Source of the DNA: Ailurus styani
Lineage: Eukaryota; Chordata; Mammalia; Carnivora; Ailuridae
Direction of reading: 5' to 3'
Assembly (NCBI GenBank): GCA_002007465.1
Contig: LNAC01001213.1
Span: forward strand, 218,624 to 282,623
Length of the DNA stretch: 64,000 nucleotides
The notes under the pieces are model-generated. The model was given only the letters and a program-made list of their open reading frames with translations, made no database searches and was not told where the DNA came from. The position numbers and the translations under genes were made by a program. Shown one piece after another: positions 10,858 through 23,025 of this stretch (position 1 is its first letter; each line of letters starts with the position of its first letter).

Positions 10858-13800
10858 ATGGCACTAAATTCATATCTCTCAATAGTTACCCTGAGTGTAA
10901 ATGGACAAAATGCCCCCAATTAAAATACACAGAGTATCAGAATGGATAAAAAACAAGATCCATTGATATGCTGTCTACAAGAAACTCATTTTAGAACCAA
11001 AGACACCTCCAGATTTAATGTGAAGTTGTGGAAAACAAATTACCATGCTAATGGACATCAAAAGAAAGCTGGGGTGGCAATCCTTTTATCAAATAAATTA
11101 GATTTTAAGCCAAAGACTATAATGAGAGATGAGGAAGGACATTATATCATACTTAAAGGATCTGTTCAACAAGAAGATATAACAAATTTAAATATCTATG
11201 CCTCTAACATGGGAGTGGCCAATTATATAAACCAATTAACAAATCAAAGAAACACATCAACAATAATACAATAATAGTAGGGGACTTTAACAACCACCTT
11301 ACTGAAATGGACAGATCATCTAAGCAAAAGATCAACAAGGAAATAAAGGCTTTAAATGACACATTGGACCAGTGGGACATTACAGATATATTCAGAAGAT
11401 TCCATCCGAAAACAACTGAATACACATTCTTCTCTAGTGCACATGGAACATTCGCCAGAAGAGACCACATTCTGGGTAACAAATCAGGTCTCAACTGGTA
11501 CCTAAAGATTGGAATCATTCACTGCATTTTTTCAGACTATAATGTTCTGAACCTAGAACTCAATCACAAGAGGAAACTTGGAAAGAACTCAGATACATGG
11601 AGGCTAAAGAACATCCTACTAAAGAACGAATGGGTCAACCAGGAAATTAAAGAAGAATTTTAAAAATTCATGGAAACAAATGAAAATGAAAACACAACTT
11701 TTCAAAACTTTTGGGACACAGCAAAGGGCAGTCCTGAGAGGAAAGCATATAGCAATACAAACCTTTCTCGACAAACAAGAAAGGTCTGAAATACACACCC
11801 TAACTCTACACCTAAAGGATCTGGAGAAGGAAGAGCAAGGAAAGCCTAAACCCAGCAGGGGCAGAGAAATAATAAAGACCAGAGCAGAAATCAATGAAAT
11901 AGAAACCAAAAGAAGAGTAGAACAAATTAAGGAAACTAGGAGCTGGTTCTTTGAATGAATTAATAAGATTGATAAACCCCTGGCCAGACTTATCCAAAAG
12001 AAAAGAGAAAGGACTTAAATTAATACAATCGTGAATGAAAGAGGAGAGATTACAACCAACACCAAAGAAATACAAACAATTTTAAGGACATAGTATAAGC
12101 AACTCTACACCAGCAACTTTGACATTCTGGAAGAAATAGATGCATTCCTAGAGACATATAAACCACCAAAACAGAACCAGGAAGAAATAGGAAACCTGAA
12201 TAGACCCATAACCAATAAGGAGATTGAGGCAGTCATCAACAATATGACAAAAAACAAGAGACTAGGGCCATATGGCTTCCCAGGGGAATTCTACCAAACC
12301 TTTAAAGAAGAATTAATACCTATTTCCTGAAACTGTTCCAAATAATAGAAAAGGAATGAAAACTTCCAAACTCATTTTATGAGGCCAGCATTACCTTGAT
12401 CCCAAAATCAGGCAAAGACCCCATCAAAAATAATTACAGACCAATATCTTTGATGAACACGGATGCAAAAATTCTCAACAAATTACTAGCCAATATGATC
12501 CAACAGCACATTAAAAGGATTATTCACCACGACCAAGTGGGATTTATTCCTGGGCTCTAAGTTTGGCGTAACATTCACAAAACAATCAATGTGATACAAG
12601 ACATTAATAAAAGAAAGAACAAGAACCATGTAAAACTCTCAATAGATGATGAAAAAGCATTTGACAAAGTAAAGCACTCTTTCTTGATTAAAACTCTTCA
12701 CAGTGTAGGCATAGAGGGTACATACCTCAGTATCATCAAAACCATCCATGAAAAACCTACAGTGAATTTCATTCTCAATAGAGAAGAACTGAGAGCTTTT
12801 CCCCTAAGGTCAGGAACACGGCAGGGCTGTCCACTCTCACCACTGCTATTCAACATAGTACTAGAATTCCTAGCCTCAGCAATCAGACAACAAAAATAAA
12901 TAAAAGGCATCCAAATCGGCAAGGAAGAAGTCAAACTCTCAACCTTCACAGATGATATGATACATTATGTGGAAAATCCAAAGGACTCCACTCCAAAACA
13001 GCTAGAACAGGAATTCAGTAAAGTGTCAGGATATAAAATCAATGCACGGAATTCGATTGCCTTTCTATATACCAACAACAAAAGGAAGAAAGAGAAATTA
13101 AGGAGTCAATCCCATTTACAATTGCACCCCAAACCATAAGATACCTAGGAATTAACCTAACCAAAGAGACAAAGAATCTGTATTCAGAAAACTATAAAGT
13201 AAGCATGAAAGAAATTGAGCAAGACACAAAGAAATGGAAAACCATTCCATGCTCATGGATTGGAAGAACAAATATTGTGAAAATGTCTATGCTACCTAAA
13301 GCGATGTACGCTTTTAATGCAATCCCCATCAAAATACCAGCAATTTATTTCAAAGAAATGGAACAAATAATCCTAAAATTTATATGGAACTCAAAAAGAC
13401 CCTGAAGAGTCAGAGGCATGCTGAAAAAGAAAACCAAAGTTGGTGGCATCACAATTCCAGACTTGAAGCTCTATTACAAATCTGCAGTCATCAAGACAGT
13501 ATGGTACTGACACAAAAACAGACACATTGATCAATGGAACAGAATAGAGAGCCCAGAAATGGACCCTCAACTCTATGGTCAACTAATCTTCGACAAAGTA
13601 GGAAAGAATCTCCAAAGGAAAAAAGACAATCTCTTCAGCAAATGGTATAGGGAAAACTGGACAGCCACATGCAGAAGAAATGAAACTGGATCATTTCCTT
13701 ATACCACACACAAAAGTAGACTCAAAATGGATGAAAGACCTCAATGTGAGAAAGGAATCCGTCAAAATCCTTGAGGAGAACACGGACAGCAACCTCTGCA

Positions 13801-14670
13801 ACCTCAGCTGCAGCAACTTCTTCCTAGGAACATCACCAAACAAAAGGGAAGCAAGGTCAAAAATGAACTATTGGGACTTCATCTAGATTAGAAGCTTTTG
13901 TACAGCAAAGGAAACAGTCAGCAAAACCAAAAGACAACTGACAGAATGGGAGGAGATATTTGCAAATAATATATCAGATAAAGGGTTTGTATCCAAAATC
14001 TATAAAGAACTTATCACACTCAACACTCATAGAACAAATAATCCGGTCAAGAAATGGGCAGAAGACATGAACAGACATTTCTCTGAAGAAGACATCCAAA
14101 TGTCCAACAGACACATGAGAAAGTGCTCAACATCATTTGGCATCAGGGAAATACAAATCAAAACCACAGTGAGGTACCACCTCACACCAGTCAGAATGGC
14201 TAAAATTAACAAGTCAGGAAAGGACAGATGTTGGTGAGGATGTGGAGAAAGGGGAACCCTCCTACACTGTTGGTGGGAATGCAAGCTGGTGCAGCCATTC
14301 TGGAAAACAGTATGGAGATTCCTCAAAAAGTTCAAAATGGAGCTACCGTACAACCCCGTAATCACACTGCTGGGTATTTACCCTAAAGATACAAAGGTAC
14401 TGATCCTCACGGATACGTGTACCTGAATGTTTATAGCAGCAGTGTCCACCATAGCCAAACTATGGATAGAACCTTGGTGTCCATCAAGAGATGAATGGAT
14501 AAAGAAGATGTGATATATATATTTATATACACATACATATATGTATATATATATATGCATATATATATATATGCATCGAATGCTATGCAGCCATCAAAAG
14601 AAATGAAATCTTGCCATTTGCAATGACATGGATGGAACTAGAGGGTACTATGTTAAGGGAAATAATTTAA
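10858..14670 (+). pseudogene. L1 ORF2 (endonuclease and reverse transcriptase), broken
   Basis: ORF2p nicks DNA and reverse-transcribes L1 and SINE RNA at the nick. It starts ATG at 10858 ('MALNSYLSIVTLSVNGQNAP', then a stop). The endonuclease region (10942-11274) holds 'CCLQETHF' with the conserved Glu. RT motif A is at about 12640 ('[11 protein letters not shown]') and motif B at about 12815 ('[14 protein letters not shown]'). Motif C reads FTDD at 12945-12956 where the family has FADD. A Glu-to-stop change (TAA) follows 'AIRQQK' near 12897. The thumb region is at 13205-13405 and the C-terminal Cys-rich part at about 14210-14290. Frame breaks are numerous, and a stop at 14668 cuts the end short. 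The protein cannot be made. Confidence 0.88.
14514..14575 (+). repeat. (TA)n/(CATA)n microsatellite in L1 ORF2
   Basis: An expanded TA-rich tract at the ORF2 point that normally reads GTATATATATACAATGGA ('YIYTMEYY'). It disrupts the frame. Confidence 0.9.
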
Positions 14671-15022
14671 TCAGAGAGAGGCAATTATCATATGATCTCT
14701 CTGGTATGAGGAATTTGAGGGGCAGGGCAGGGGGTTGTGGGGGGTAGGGAGGGATAAAATGAAACAAGATAGATTGGGAAGGAGACAAACCCTAAGAGAA
14801 TCTTAATCTCAGGAAACAAACTGAGGTTTACGGGGGGTGGAATGGTTGGGATAAGGTGGCTGGGTTATGGACATTGGGGAGCGTTTGTGCTATGGTGAGT
14901 GCTGTGAAAGGTGTAAGCCTGGTGATTCACAGACCTGTAACCCTGGGGCAAATAATAAATAAATAAATAAATTTAAATAAATAAATATTATATATATTAA
15001 AATAATAAAGGAGAGAGGGAAG

Positions 15023-15250
15023 TAAAAAGAGAGAAAAATAAAAAACCAGACTTTTAATTACAGACAGCAAACTAATGGTTGCCAGAAGGGAAGAGGATGG
15101 GCAAATAGGTTAAATAGTTGATGAGGAATGTCAGGATGAGCACTGGGTGTTGCATGGAAATTTTGAACTACTATATTGTACACCTAAAACCAATATAGCA
15201 CTATGTTAACTATTTGGAATTATAAGAAAAATTTAAAAAAAAAAGAAAAC
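15023..15250 (+). mobile_element. Old host L1 3' end
   Basis: The terminal part of the host L1 that the full-length element interrupted. It has 'CAAACTAATGGTTGCCAGAAGGGAAGAGG', written here as two conserved 3' UTR blocks, then 'GAGCACTGGGTGTTGCATGG' and 'CTATGTTAACTATTTGGAAT'. An A-rich tail ends near 15250. Confidence 0.75.
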
Positions 15251-15386
15251 CAAAAAAACTAACTATCACATCTCAGGATACCAGAGGTTTACAATAACCA
15301 GGAAAATTCTGAATCAAGTAAAAAGGCAACTTTGAAAGGTTAGAAATTTTTGTGGTATTTTTATTTGTCCTTGCCTCCATGAAAGC
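15251..15386. other. Unassigned sequence, left of an L1 insertion
   Basis: I recognise no gene or repeat. It is continuous with 16217-16435 across the inserted L1 at 15401-16202. Confidence 0.4.
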
Positions 15387-15697
15387 TTGGCAGCAGTTTT
15401 TTTTTTATTCTTTGCCCCAGGGGTACAGGTCTGTGAATCATCAGGCTTACATCTTTCACAGCATTCACCAAAGCACAAACCCTCCCCAATGTCCATAACC
15501 CATCCACCCTATCCCTACCCTCCCACCCCCCAGTAACCCTCAGTTTNTTTTGTGAGATTAGGAGTCTCTTATGGTTTGTCTACTTCCCCATCCCATCTTG
15601 TTTCATTATTTTTCCCTCCCTACCACCCACGAACCCCCACCCTGACTCTCAAGTTCCTCATATCAGAAAGATCATATGATAACGTTCTTTCTCTGAT

Positions 15698-15809
15698 TGA
15701 CTTATTTTGCTCAGCATCATAACCTCCAGTTCCATCCACGTTGTTGCAAATGGCAAGATTTCGTTTCTTTTGATAGCTGCATAGTATTCCATTGTATATA
15801 TATACCACC
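15698..15809 (-). repeat. 112-bp direct repeat, first copy
   Basis: Runs from TGACTTATTTTGCTCAGC to ATATATATACCACC in the ORF2 3' part. By eye it is identical to 16014-16125. Confidence 0.88.
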
Positions 15810-16013
15810 TCTTCTTTATCCATTCATCTGTTGATGGACATCTAGGTTCTTTCCATAGTTAGGCTATTGTGCACAGTGCTGCTATAAACATTCGGGTGCA
15901 TGTGACCCTGAGGATCACTACCTTTGTATCTCTAGGGTAAATACCCAGTAGTGCGATTGCTGGGTCATAGGGTAGCTCCATTTTCAACTTTTTGAGGAAT
16001 CGCCATACTGTTT

Positions 16014-16125
16014 TGACTTATTTTGCTCAGCATCATAACCTCCAGTTCCATCCACGTTGTTGCAAATGGCAAGATTTCGTTTCTTTTGATAGCTGCATAG
16101 TATTCCATTGTATATATATACCACC
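16014..16125 (-). repeat. 112-bp direct repeat, second copy
   Basis: Same 112 bases as 15698-15809, offset by 316 bp. It occupies the position where other L1 copies here carry the 'CCAGAGTGG…TTAGCCATTCT' segment of similar length. Confidence 0.88.
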
Positions 16126-16216
16126 GACTGGTGTGAGGTGGTATCTCACTGTGGTTTTGATTTGTATTTCTCTGATGCTGAGTGATGTTGAGCGCTTTCT
16201 CATTGGCAGCAGTTTT

Positions 16217-16435
16217 GAAGATGGGGGCCCACATTAACAGTGTGGGACCTTGGTCACTTATTCCAGAGAAAGCAGAGCAGAATTTATTTGCAAATTATTT
16301 TGTTTTTTTTTCTTCTAGACTTCCTAAGGACTATATTTAGGACTGACACAAAGCACTTGATTTTGTTTTGCCCAATGCATAAACCTCTCAAGGTGAAAAA
16401 GGTTTACACATTGCTCAAAAGGTTTATCACTTTTG
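16217..16435. other. Unassigned sequence, right of an L1 insertion
   Basis: Continues 15251-15386. I recognise no coding potential. A CTTTTTTTTCTTCTAG-like tract occurs near 16300 but no exon follows that I can support. Confidence 0.35.
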
Positions 16436-16675
16436 TTGAGATTTTCAAAGAACTAGCTCCTGGTTTCATTGATATGTTGTACTGTTTTTTTGGTTTCTAT
16501 TTCATTTATTTCTTCTCCAATCTCTATTATATAGTTCCTTCTACTGCTTTAAGACCTTGTTTGCTCTTCTTTTCCTAGCTCATTTAGGTATAAAGTTAGG
16601 TTTTTTATTTGAGATTTTCCTTGCTTATTAACATATGCCTGTATTGGTATATACTTCCCACTTAGAATCCCTTTA
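16436..16675 (-). mobile_element. Old L1 ORF2 fragment, minus strand
   Basis: Antisense of the ORF2 segment that codes the 'KETRSWFF' region, recognisable from 'AGAACTAGCTCCTGGTTTCATTGAT', here diverged. It may belong to the same old minus-strand L1 that continues at 24156 and 31858, with the intervening part lost. Confidence 0.6.
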
Positions 16676-17096
16676 AAAATTTTTATTTAAATTCAATTTA
16701 GTTAATATATAGTGTATTATTGGTTTCAAGGATAGAATTTTATGATTCATCACTTGCATATTGCACACACTGCTCATTACAACAAGTACCTTCCTTAATG
16801 CCCAAATTATCCTATATCCCACCCCCAACCTCAGTCCAGCAACCCTCAGGTTTTCCTAGAGTTAAGAGTCTCTTATGGCTTGCTCCCTCTCTGTTTTTTT
16901 CTTATTTTATTTTTCCTTCCCTTCCCTTATGTTCATCTGGTATGTTTCTTAAATTCCACACATGAGTGAAATCATATGGTAATTTATATTTGACTGACTT
17001 ATTTCATTTATCATAAATTTCTCTCTTTACATCTTTACATCCACATCATTGCAAATGGCAGGACTTTATTCCTTTTGATGGCTGAGTAATATTCCA

Positions 17097-17149
17097 GTGT
17101 GTGTGTGTGTGTGTGTGTGTACACACACGCACACACACACACACACAAC
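17097..17149. repeat. (GT)n/(CA)n dinucleotide palindrome
   Basis: A GT run is followed directly by TACACACACGCACACA and a CA run, giving a self-complementary alternating purine-pyrimidine tract. It sits at the same ORF2 position as the tracts at 14514 and 48302. Confidence 0.9.
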
Positions 17150-18967
17150 TTCTTCTTTATCCATTCATCTGCCAATAGACAGCTGGCCTTTTTCCATCTT
17201 TTGGCTATGGGGAACATTGATGCTATAAACACTGGGGTGCATGTGCCCCTTCAAATCACTACCTTTGTAACTTTTGGATTAATACCTAGAAGTGAAATTA
17301 ATGGGTAATAGGGTAGTTCTATTTTTAACATTTTGAGGAACCTCCATACTGTTTTCCAGAGTGGTCATATCCAAGTTGCATTCCTACCAACAGTATAAGA
17401 GGGTTCTCCTTTCTCCACATCCTAGTCAACATCTGTTGTTTCCCGACTTGTTAGTTTTAGCCATTCTGACTGGTGTGAGGTGGTTTCTCATTGTGGTTTT
17501 GATTTGTATTTCCCAGATGCTGAGTGATGTTGAGCATTTTTTCAACTGTCTGTTAGCCATTTGGATGTCTTCTTTGGAGAAATGTCTGTTCATGTCTTCT
17601 GCTCATTTCTTGACTAGATTATTTGTTTTTTGGGTGTTAAATATGAGTTCTTATAGATTTTGGATACTAGCCCTTTATCTGATATATCATTTGAAAATAT
17701 CTTCTCCCACTCCATAGGTTGCCTTTTACTTTAGTTGACTGTTTCCTTTGCTGTGCAAAAACATTTTATCTTAATGGAGTCCCAATAGTTCATTTTTGCT
17801 TTTGGTTCCTTGCCTTTAGAGATATGTCTATCAAGGAGTTTCTGCAACTGGAGTCAAGGAGGTTGCTGCCTATGTTCTCCTGTGGGAGTTTGATGGATTC
17901 TTATTTCACATTTAGGTCTTTCATCCATTTTGAGTTTATCTTTGTGTATGGTGTAATGGTCCAGTTTCATTCTTCTCCATGTAGCTGTCCAATTTTCTCA
18001 ATACCATTTATTGAAAAGACTGTCTTTTTTCCACTGGATATTCTTTCCTGCTTTGTCAAAGATTAGTTGACCATAGAGTGTAGTTTCCATTTCTGGATTC
18101 CTTATTCTATTCCATTGATCAATGTATCTGTTTTTGTGACAGTACCATGCTGTCCTGATACTCACAGCTTCGAAATATAGCTTGAAGGCAGGCATCGTGA
18201 TGACCCCAGCTTTGGTCTTGTTTTTCAACATTCTTCCGGGTATTTGGTTTCTTTTCTGTTTCCGTATAAGTTTTAGGATTATCTGTACCATTTCTTTGAA
18301 AAAAGTTGATGGTATTTTGATAGGGATTGCATCAATTGTGTAGATTGCTCTAGGTAGCATAGATATTTTCACAGTATTTGTTCTTCCCATCCATGAGCAT
18401 GGAACATTTTTCCATTCCTTTGTGTCTTCCTCAATTTTTTTCATGAGTACTTTATAGTTTTCTGAGTACAGATTCTTTGCCTCTTTGGTTAGGTTTATTC
18501 CTAGGTATCTTATGGTTCTGGGTACAATTGTAAATGGGATTGACTCCTTAATTTCTTTTTTTCAGTCACACTGCTAGTTTATAGAAATACAATTGACTTC
18601 TGTGCATTGATTTTGTATCCTGCCACATTGCTGAATTCCTGTATGAGTTCTAGAAATTTTGGGGTGGAATCTTGTGGGTTTTCCACATAAAGTACCTTGT
18701 CATCTATGAAGAATGAGACTTTGACATCTTCTTTGCTAGTTTGAATGTCTTTTATTTCTTTTTGTTGTCTGATTGCTGAAACTAGGATACCTCATTCTTT
18801 ATTGAACAAAAATGGTGAGAGTGGAGATCCCTGTCATGTTTCTGACCATAAGGGAAAAGCTCTCAGTTTTTCCCCATTGAGAATGGTATTTTCTGTAGTT
18901 TTTTGTACATGGCTTTTATGATATTGAGGCATTTTCCCTGTGCACCTATACTTTGAAGAGTTTTAAT

Positions 18968-19165
18968 TTGTTTTTAGATTTTTAAAAATTTATTTATTTG
19001 ACAGATAGAGAGATCACAAGTAGGCGGAGAAGCATGCCGAGAGAGAGGGGGAAGCAGGCTCTCTGCAGAGCAGAGAGCCCAATGAGGGGCTCAATTCCAG
19101 GACCCTGAGATCATGACCTGAGCTGAAAGCAGAGGCTTAACCCACTGAGCCAATCAGGTGCCCCA
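18968..19165 (-). mobile_element. Can-SINE, minus strand, nested in L1 ORF2
   Basis: Full-length Can-SINE with an 18-bp TSD at 18950-18967 and 19166-19183 (ACTTTGAAGAGTTTTAAT against ACTCTGAAGAGTTTTAAT, one mismatch). Confidence 0.95.
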
Positions 19166-19878
19166 ACTCTGAAGAGTTTTAATCAAGAAAGGATGCTGTA
19201 TTTTGTCAAATGCTTTTTCTGCATTGAGTGAAAGAATCATATGGTTCTTGTCTTTTTTTAAATTAATGTAATGTATTTACATTTACAATGTATTCAATAC
19301 ACTGACTGATATGCGAATGTTAAACAACTCTTGCACCCTGGTAATAAATCCCACTTGGTTGTGGTGAATAATCCTTTTAATGTACTGTTGGATCCTATTG
19401 GCTAGTATCTGGGTATTTTGGCATCCATGTTCATCAGGGACATTGGTCTGTAATCTTCCTTTTTGATGGGGTCTTTGTCTGATTTGAGGATCAATGTAAT
19501 GCTGGCCTCATAGAAGAAGTTTGGAAATTTTCCTTCCATTTCTATTTTTTTGGAACAACTTCAGTAGAAGAGGTACTAATTCTTCTTTAAGTATTTGGTA
19601 GAATTCCTCTGGGAAGCCATGTGGCCCTGAACTTTTGTTTTTTGGGAGGTTTTTTTATTACTGCTTCAATTTCCTTGCTGGTTATTGTTCTGTTGAGATT
19701 TTCTACCTCTTCCTGTTTCAGTCTTGGTAGTTTATGAGTTTCCAGGAATGCATCTTCCAGATTGCCTAATTTGTTGGCATATAGCTGCTCATAATATGTT
19801 CCTAAAATTGTGTTTCCTTGGAATTGGTCGTAGTCTCTCCCCTTTCATTCATGGCTTTATTAATTTGGGTCCTTTCTT

Positions 19879-20050
19879 GGGGTGCCTGCGTGGCTCAGTC
19901 AATTAAGTGTCTGCCTTCCCAGGGTCCTGGGATCAAGCTCCGCATAGGGCTCCCTGCTCAGCAGAGAACCTGCTTTTCCCTCTGTTGCTCCCCCTGCTTG
20001 TGTTTTCTCTCTCTGTCAAACAAATGAATGAAATCTTTTTTTAAAAAATG
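19879..20050 (+). mobile_element. Can-SINE, plus strand, nested in L1 ORF2
   Basis: Slightly short copy: part of the usual segment between the box A region and box B is missing. A perfect 12-bp TSD, GGGTCCTTTCTT, lies at 19867-19878 and 20051-20062. Confidence 0.93.
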
Positions 20051-21239
20051 GGGTCCTTTCTTTTTTGGATAAGTCTGGCCAGAGGTTCGTCGATCTTATT
20101 AATTCTTTCAAACAATCAGCTTCTAGTTTCATTGATCTATTCTACTATTCTTCTAGTTTCTATTTCATTGATTTCTCCTGTAATCCTTATTTCTCTTCTC
20201 TTTCTTGGTTTAGACTTTATTTGTTGTTATTTCTCCAGATCCTTTAGGAATAAGGTTAGCTTGTGCATTTGGGATTTTTCTAAATTTTTGAAAGAAGCTT
20301 GTATTATTATGTATTTCCCTCTTAGCAGCGCCTTTGTTTTGAACTGATGTATTTTCATATTCATTAGTTTCCTTGAATTTTTTAAGTTCTCCTATAACTT
20401 TCTGGTTGACCCATTCATTCTTTAGCAAGATGCACTTTAACCTCCAAGTGTTTGAGCTCCTTCAAAATTTCCTCTTGTGATTGAGTTCCAGTTTCAAAGC
20501 ACTGAGGTCTGAAAATATGCAGGGAATAATCCTAATCTTTTGGTATTATTTTAGACATGATTTGTAATCCAGTGTGTGATCTATTCTTGAGAAAGTTTCA
20601 TATGCTCTAGAGAAGAATGTATATTGTGTATGGAATGCTGTGTATATAACTGTGAAATCTGTCTGATCCAGTTTGTCATTCAAAGCCCTTGTTTCCTTGT
20701 TGATCTTCTGCTTAAATGATCTGCTCAATGCTGTGAGTGGGGTGTTGAAATCCCCTACTATTAATGTGTTATTATCAACGTGTTTCTTTACTTTGGTTAT
20801 TAAAGGTTGATATATCTCACTGCTCCCAAATCAGGATCATAAATATTTATAACTGTTAGATCTTCTTGTTGGGTAGAACGTTTAAGTATGATATATTGTC
20901 CCTCTTCATCTCTTACTACAGTCTTGGTTTAAAATCTAATTTGTCTGATATAATGATTATTATCTCAGCTTTCTTATGAGGTATCATAGCATGGTAAATT
21001 GTTCTGCACCCCCTCACTTTCAGTCTGGAGGTGGCTTTGGGTCTAACAGGAGTCTCCTGTAGACAGCAGATTGATGGGTCTTGCTTCCTTATCCAATCTG
21101 ATACCTTGTGTCTTTTTATTGGAGCATTTATCCCATTTACATGCAAATTAACTCTTGAAAGACATGCATTTAGTGCCATTGTATTATCTGTAAACTCCTT
21201 GTTTTTATAGATTGTCTCTGTTTCTTTCTGGTCTGTGTT

Positions 21240-22059
21240 ACTCTTAGGCTTGCTCTTCAGTTAAAGATTCTCCTTTAATATTGCTTGCAGGATTGGCTTG
21301 GTGACCACATATTCTTTCAGTTTCTGTCTGTCCTGGAAGCTCTTTATCTCTCCTTCCATTCTTGATGACAGATTTTCTGGTTAAAGTATTCTTGGCTGCA
21401 TGTTCTTATCTAGTACTCCGAATATATCATGCCAGCCCTTTATGGCCTGCCAGGTCTCTGTGGGTATGTCTGCTGCCAGTCTAACGTTCCTTCTCCTGTA
21501 GATAAGGAACTTCTCTTCTGAAGTTGCATTCAGGATTTTCTTTTTCTCTGAAATTTGCAAGCTTCACTATTATATGTCAGAGTGTTGATCTATTTTTATT
21601 GATTTTGGAAGGATCGTCTCTGTCTCCTGGAAATGAATGCCTGTTTCCTTCCCCAGTTCTCAGCTATGATTTGCTCAAATATACTTTCTGGCTGTCTCTC
21701 TTTTTATTCTCCCTCAGGCACTCCAATAATTCTGATATTGCTTCATTTTATGACATCACTGATTTCTCAAATCCTCCCCTCATGGTCTATTATTTATTTT
21801 TCTCCCTTTTCCTCAGCTTCCTTATTTCCATCAACTTGTGTTCTATGTCACTTATTCTCTCTTCTGGCTCATTTCCCCTAGCTGTTAGAACAGACAATTT
21901 AGACTGCATCTCAGTTAGAGCATTTTTAATTTCAGCCTGATTAGATCTCATTTCTGCACTAAGAGATTCTCTAGTGTCTTTTATGTTTTTTTCGAGCCCA
22001 GATAGTAACTTTATAATTGTTATCCTGAATTCCAGCTCTGGCATTTTACTTATATCCAT
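21240..22059 (-). pseudogene. L1 ORF1, broken, minus strand
   Basis: The N-terminal and coiled-coil part is readable as 'MDISKMPELEFRITIIKLLSGLEKN', continuing through 'EMRSNQAEIKNALTEMQSKL' and 'EERISDIEHKLMEI' (22059-21790). The RRM and C-terminal parts follow to about 21240 with stops. It is a dead copy of the L1 RNA chaperone, in its normal place upstream of ORF2. Confidence 0.75.
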
Positions 22060-22983
22060 ACGGATTAGATCTGTGACAGAGTATTACTGCTGCTTCATTC
22101 TTTTGTTGTGAATTCCTTCTTCTAGTCATTTTGCCCAGAGAAGAATGGATGAATGAATGAACAGAATCAAAAATATCAACCATAACCCAACCAAAATGCA
22201 CACTAGACAAATCTGAAGAGGCCAGAAACCAAAAAAGAAGAGAAAAACAAAAAGCAGAAAAAAGGGGGAAAGGGCAAGGGAAGAGAGAGTATAATCTCCC
22301 AGGTGGACAAAACAGGATGATTTATTTCTTCCTGACTGTATTTTGGTCTGTGTGTTAGAGGATAATAAATCTCATATTTGTAAAGAAAGCAAAGCTCATA
22401 TATATATATATAATTAGAAGCAAAACTCATATATATATATTCACAAAATTATAATTGAATAGGGTGAAAGGAAGCCAAAAATGATAAATATGTCTACAAA
22501 GTGTAAATATAAAAAATGAAGGTTAAAAACAACTTAAAAACAGAGTTGATACAATAAGAAACTAGTTGAAAAGGGAAAAAGGGGAAAAAAAGAAATGAAA
22601 AATTTTAAACTGAAAGATAAATAAATCATGAGAACAAAACCTTGAATTCTATATATTATTTTTCCCTAGTGTTGGAGGTTTACAATCCTGTGTGGTCTGT
22701 TAACTTGCTGTGCACCTTGTTCTTCCAGTCAGTTGGTCTTCTGGAGGAGAGACCTGCTGCACTACTTCTTGGGTGTCTTTGCCGGGGGTGGAGTTGTACC
22801 GCCTCTTGCCAGGGGGCTGGGCTCAGTGTAAGCTGGTTACTCTGTGTGCCTTTTCTTCCATGAAGGCTTTCTATGCCTCTTTAGAAGATCAAAATAAAAA
22901 TGGTTGCACCCCTATCTCCAGCCCCAGAGCCAAAAGATCGCATTCTCCTCTCTTCAGTAAACCATCAGGGATAAAGAGTCTTC

Positions 22984-22985
22984 GC

Positions 22986-23025
<40 letters not shown>

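Larger units (their letters stand above)
8552..15010 (+). mobile_element. Essentially full-length L1 retrotransposon
   Basis: A 6.46-kb L1 with all parts in order. The 5' UTR begins AGGAGGAGCAAGATGGCGG, followed by a broken ORF1 (about 10019-10776), a broken ORF2 (about 10858-14670), a 3' UTR with the G-rich tract (14710-14945) and an (AAATA)n tail. A 12-bp TSD, GAGAGAGGGAAG, lies at 8540-8551 and 15011-15022, so this is a classic target-primed insertion into an older L1. Relative to the family, the N-terminal coding part of ORF1 appears missing: the 5' UTR at about 10010 runs straight into the coiled-coil coding region. The element cannot be autonomous in its present form. Confidence 0.93.
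15401..16202 (-). mobile_element. 5'-truncated young L1, minus strand, internally rearranged
   Basis: On the minus strand it holds the end of ORF2 ('YTMEYYAAIKRNEILPFATTWMELE') and the young G-rich 3' UTR. A perfect 14-bp TSD, TTGGCAGCAGTTTT, is at 15387-15400 and 16203-16216. A 112-bp block (15698-15809) recurs at 16014-16125 in place of the ORF2 segment expected there. One N lies at 15547. Confidence 0.92.
17030..21182 (-). pseudogene. L1 ORF2, broken, minus strand
   Basis: It starts 'MALNACLSRVNLHVNGINAP' at about 21179, followed by 'CCLQETPVRP', the endonuclease Glu segment with the family's usual His replaced. Further on come 'KIEEDTKEWKNVPCSWMGR' (about 18440) and 'IWMELEE'-type C-terminal remnants near 17040. 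Stops and frameshifts are scattered throughout and two SINEs interrupt it. It encodes no functional endonuclease or reverse transcriptase. Confidence 0.82.

Noticed and set aside
15251..16435. Possible exon next to a CTTCTAG-like acceptor near 16300
   Set aside because: The following frame soon meets stops and merges into antisense L1; there is no donor site or recognisable protein.
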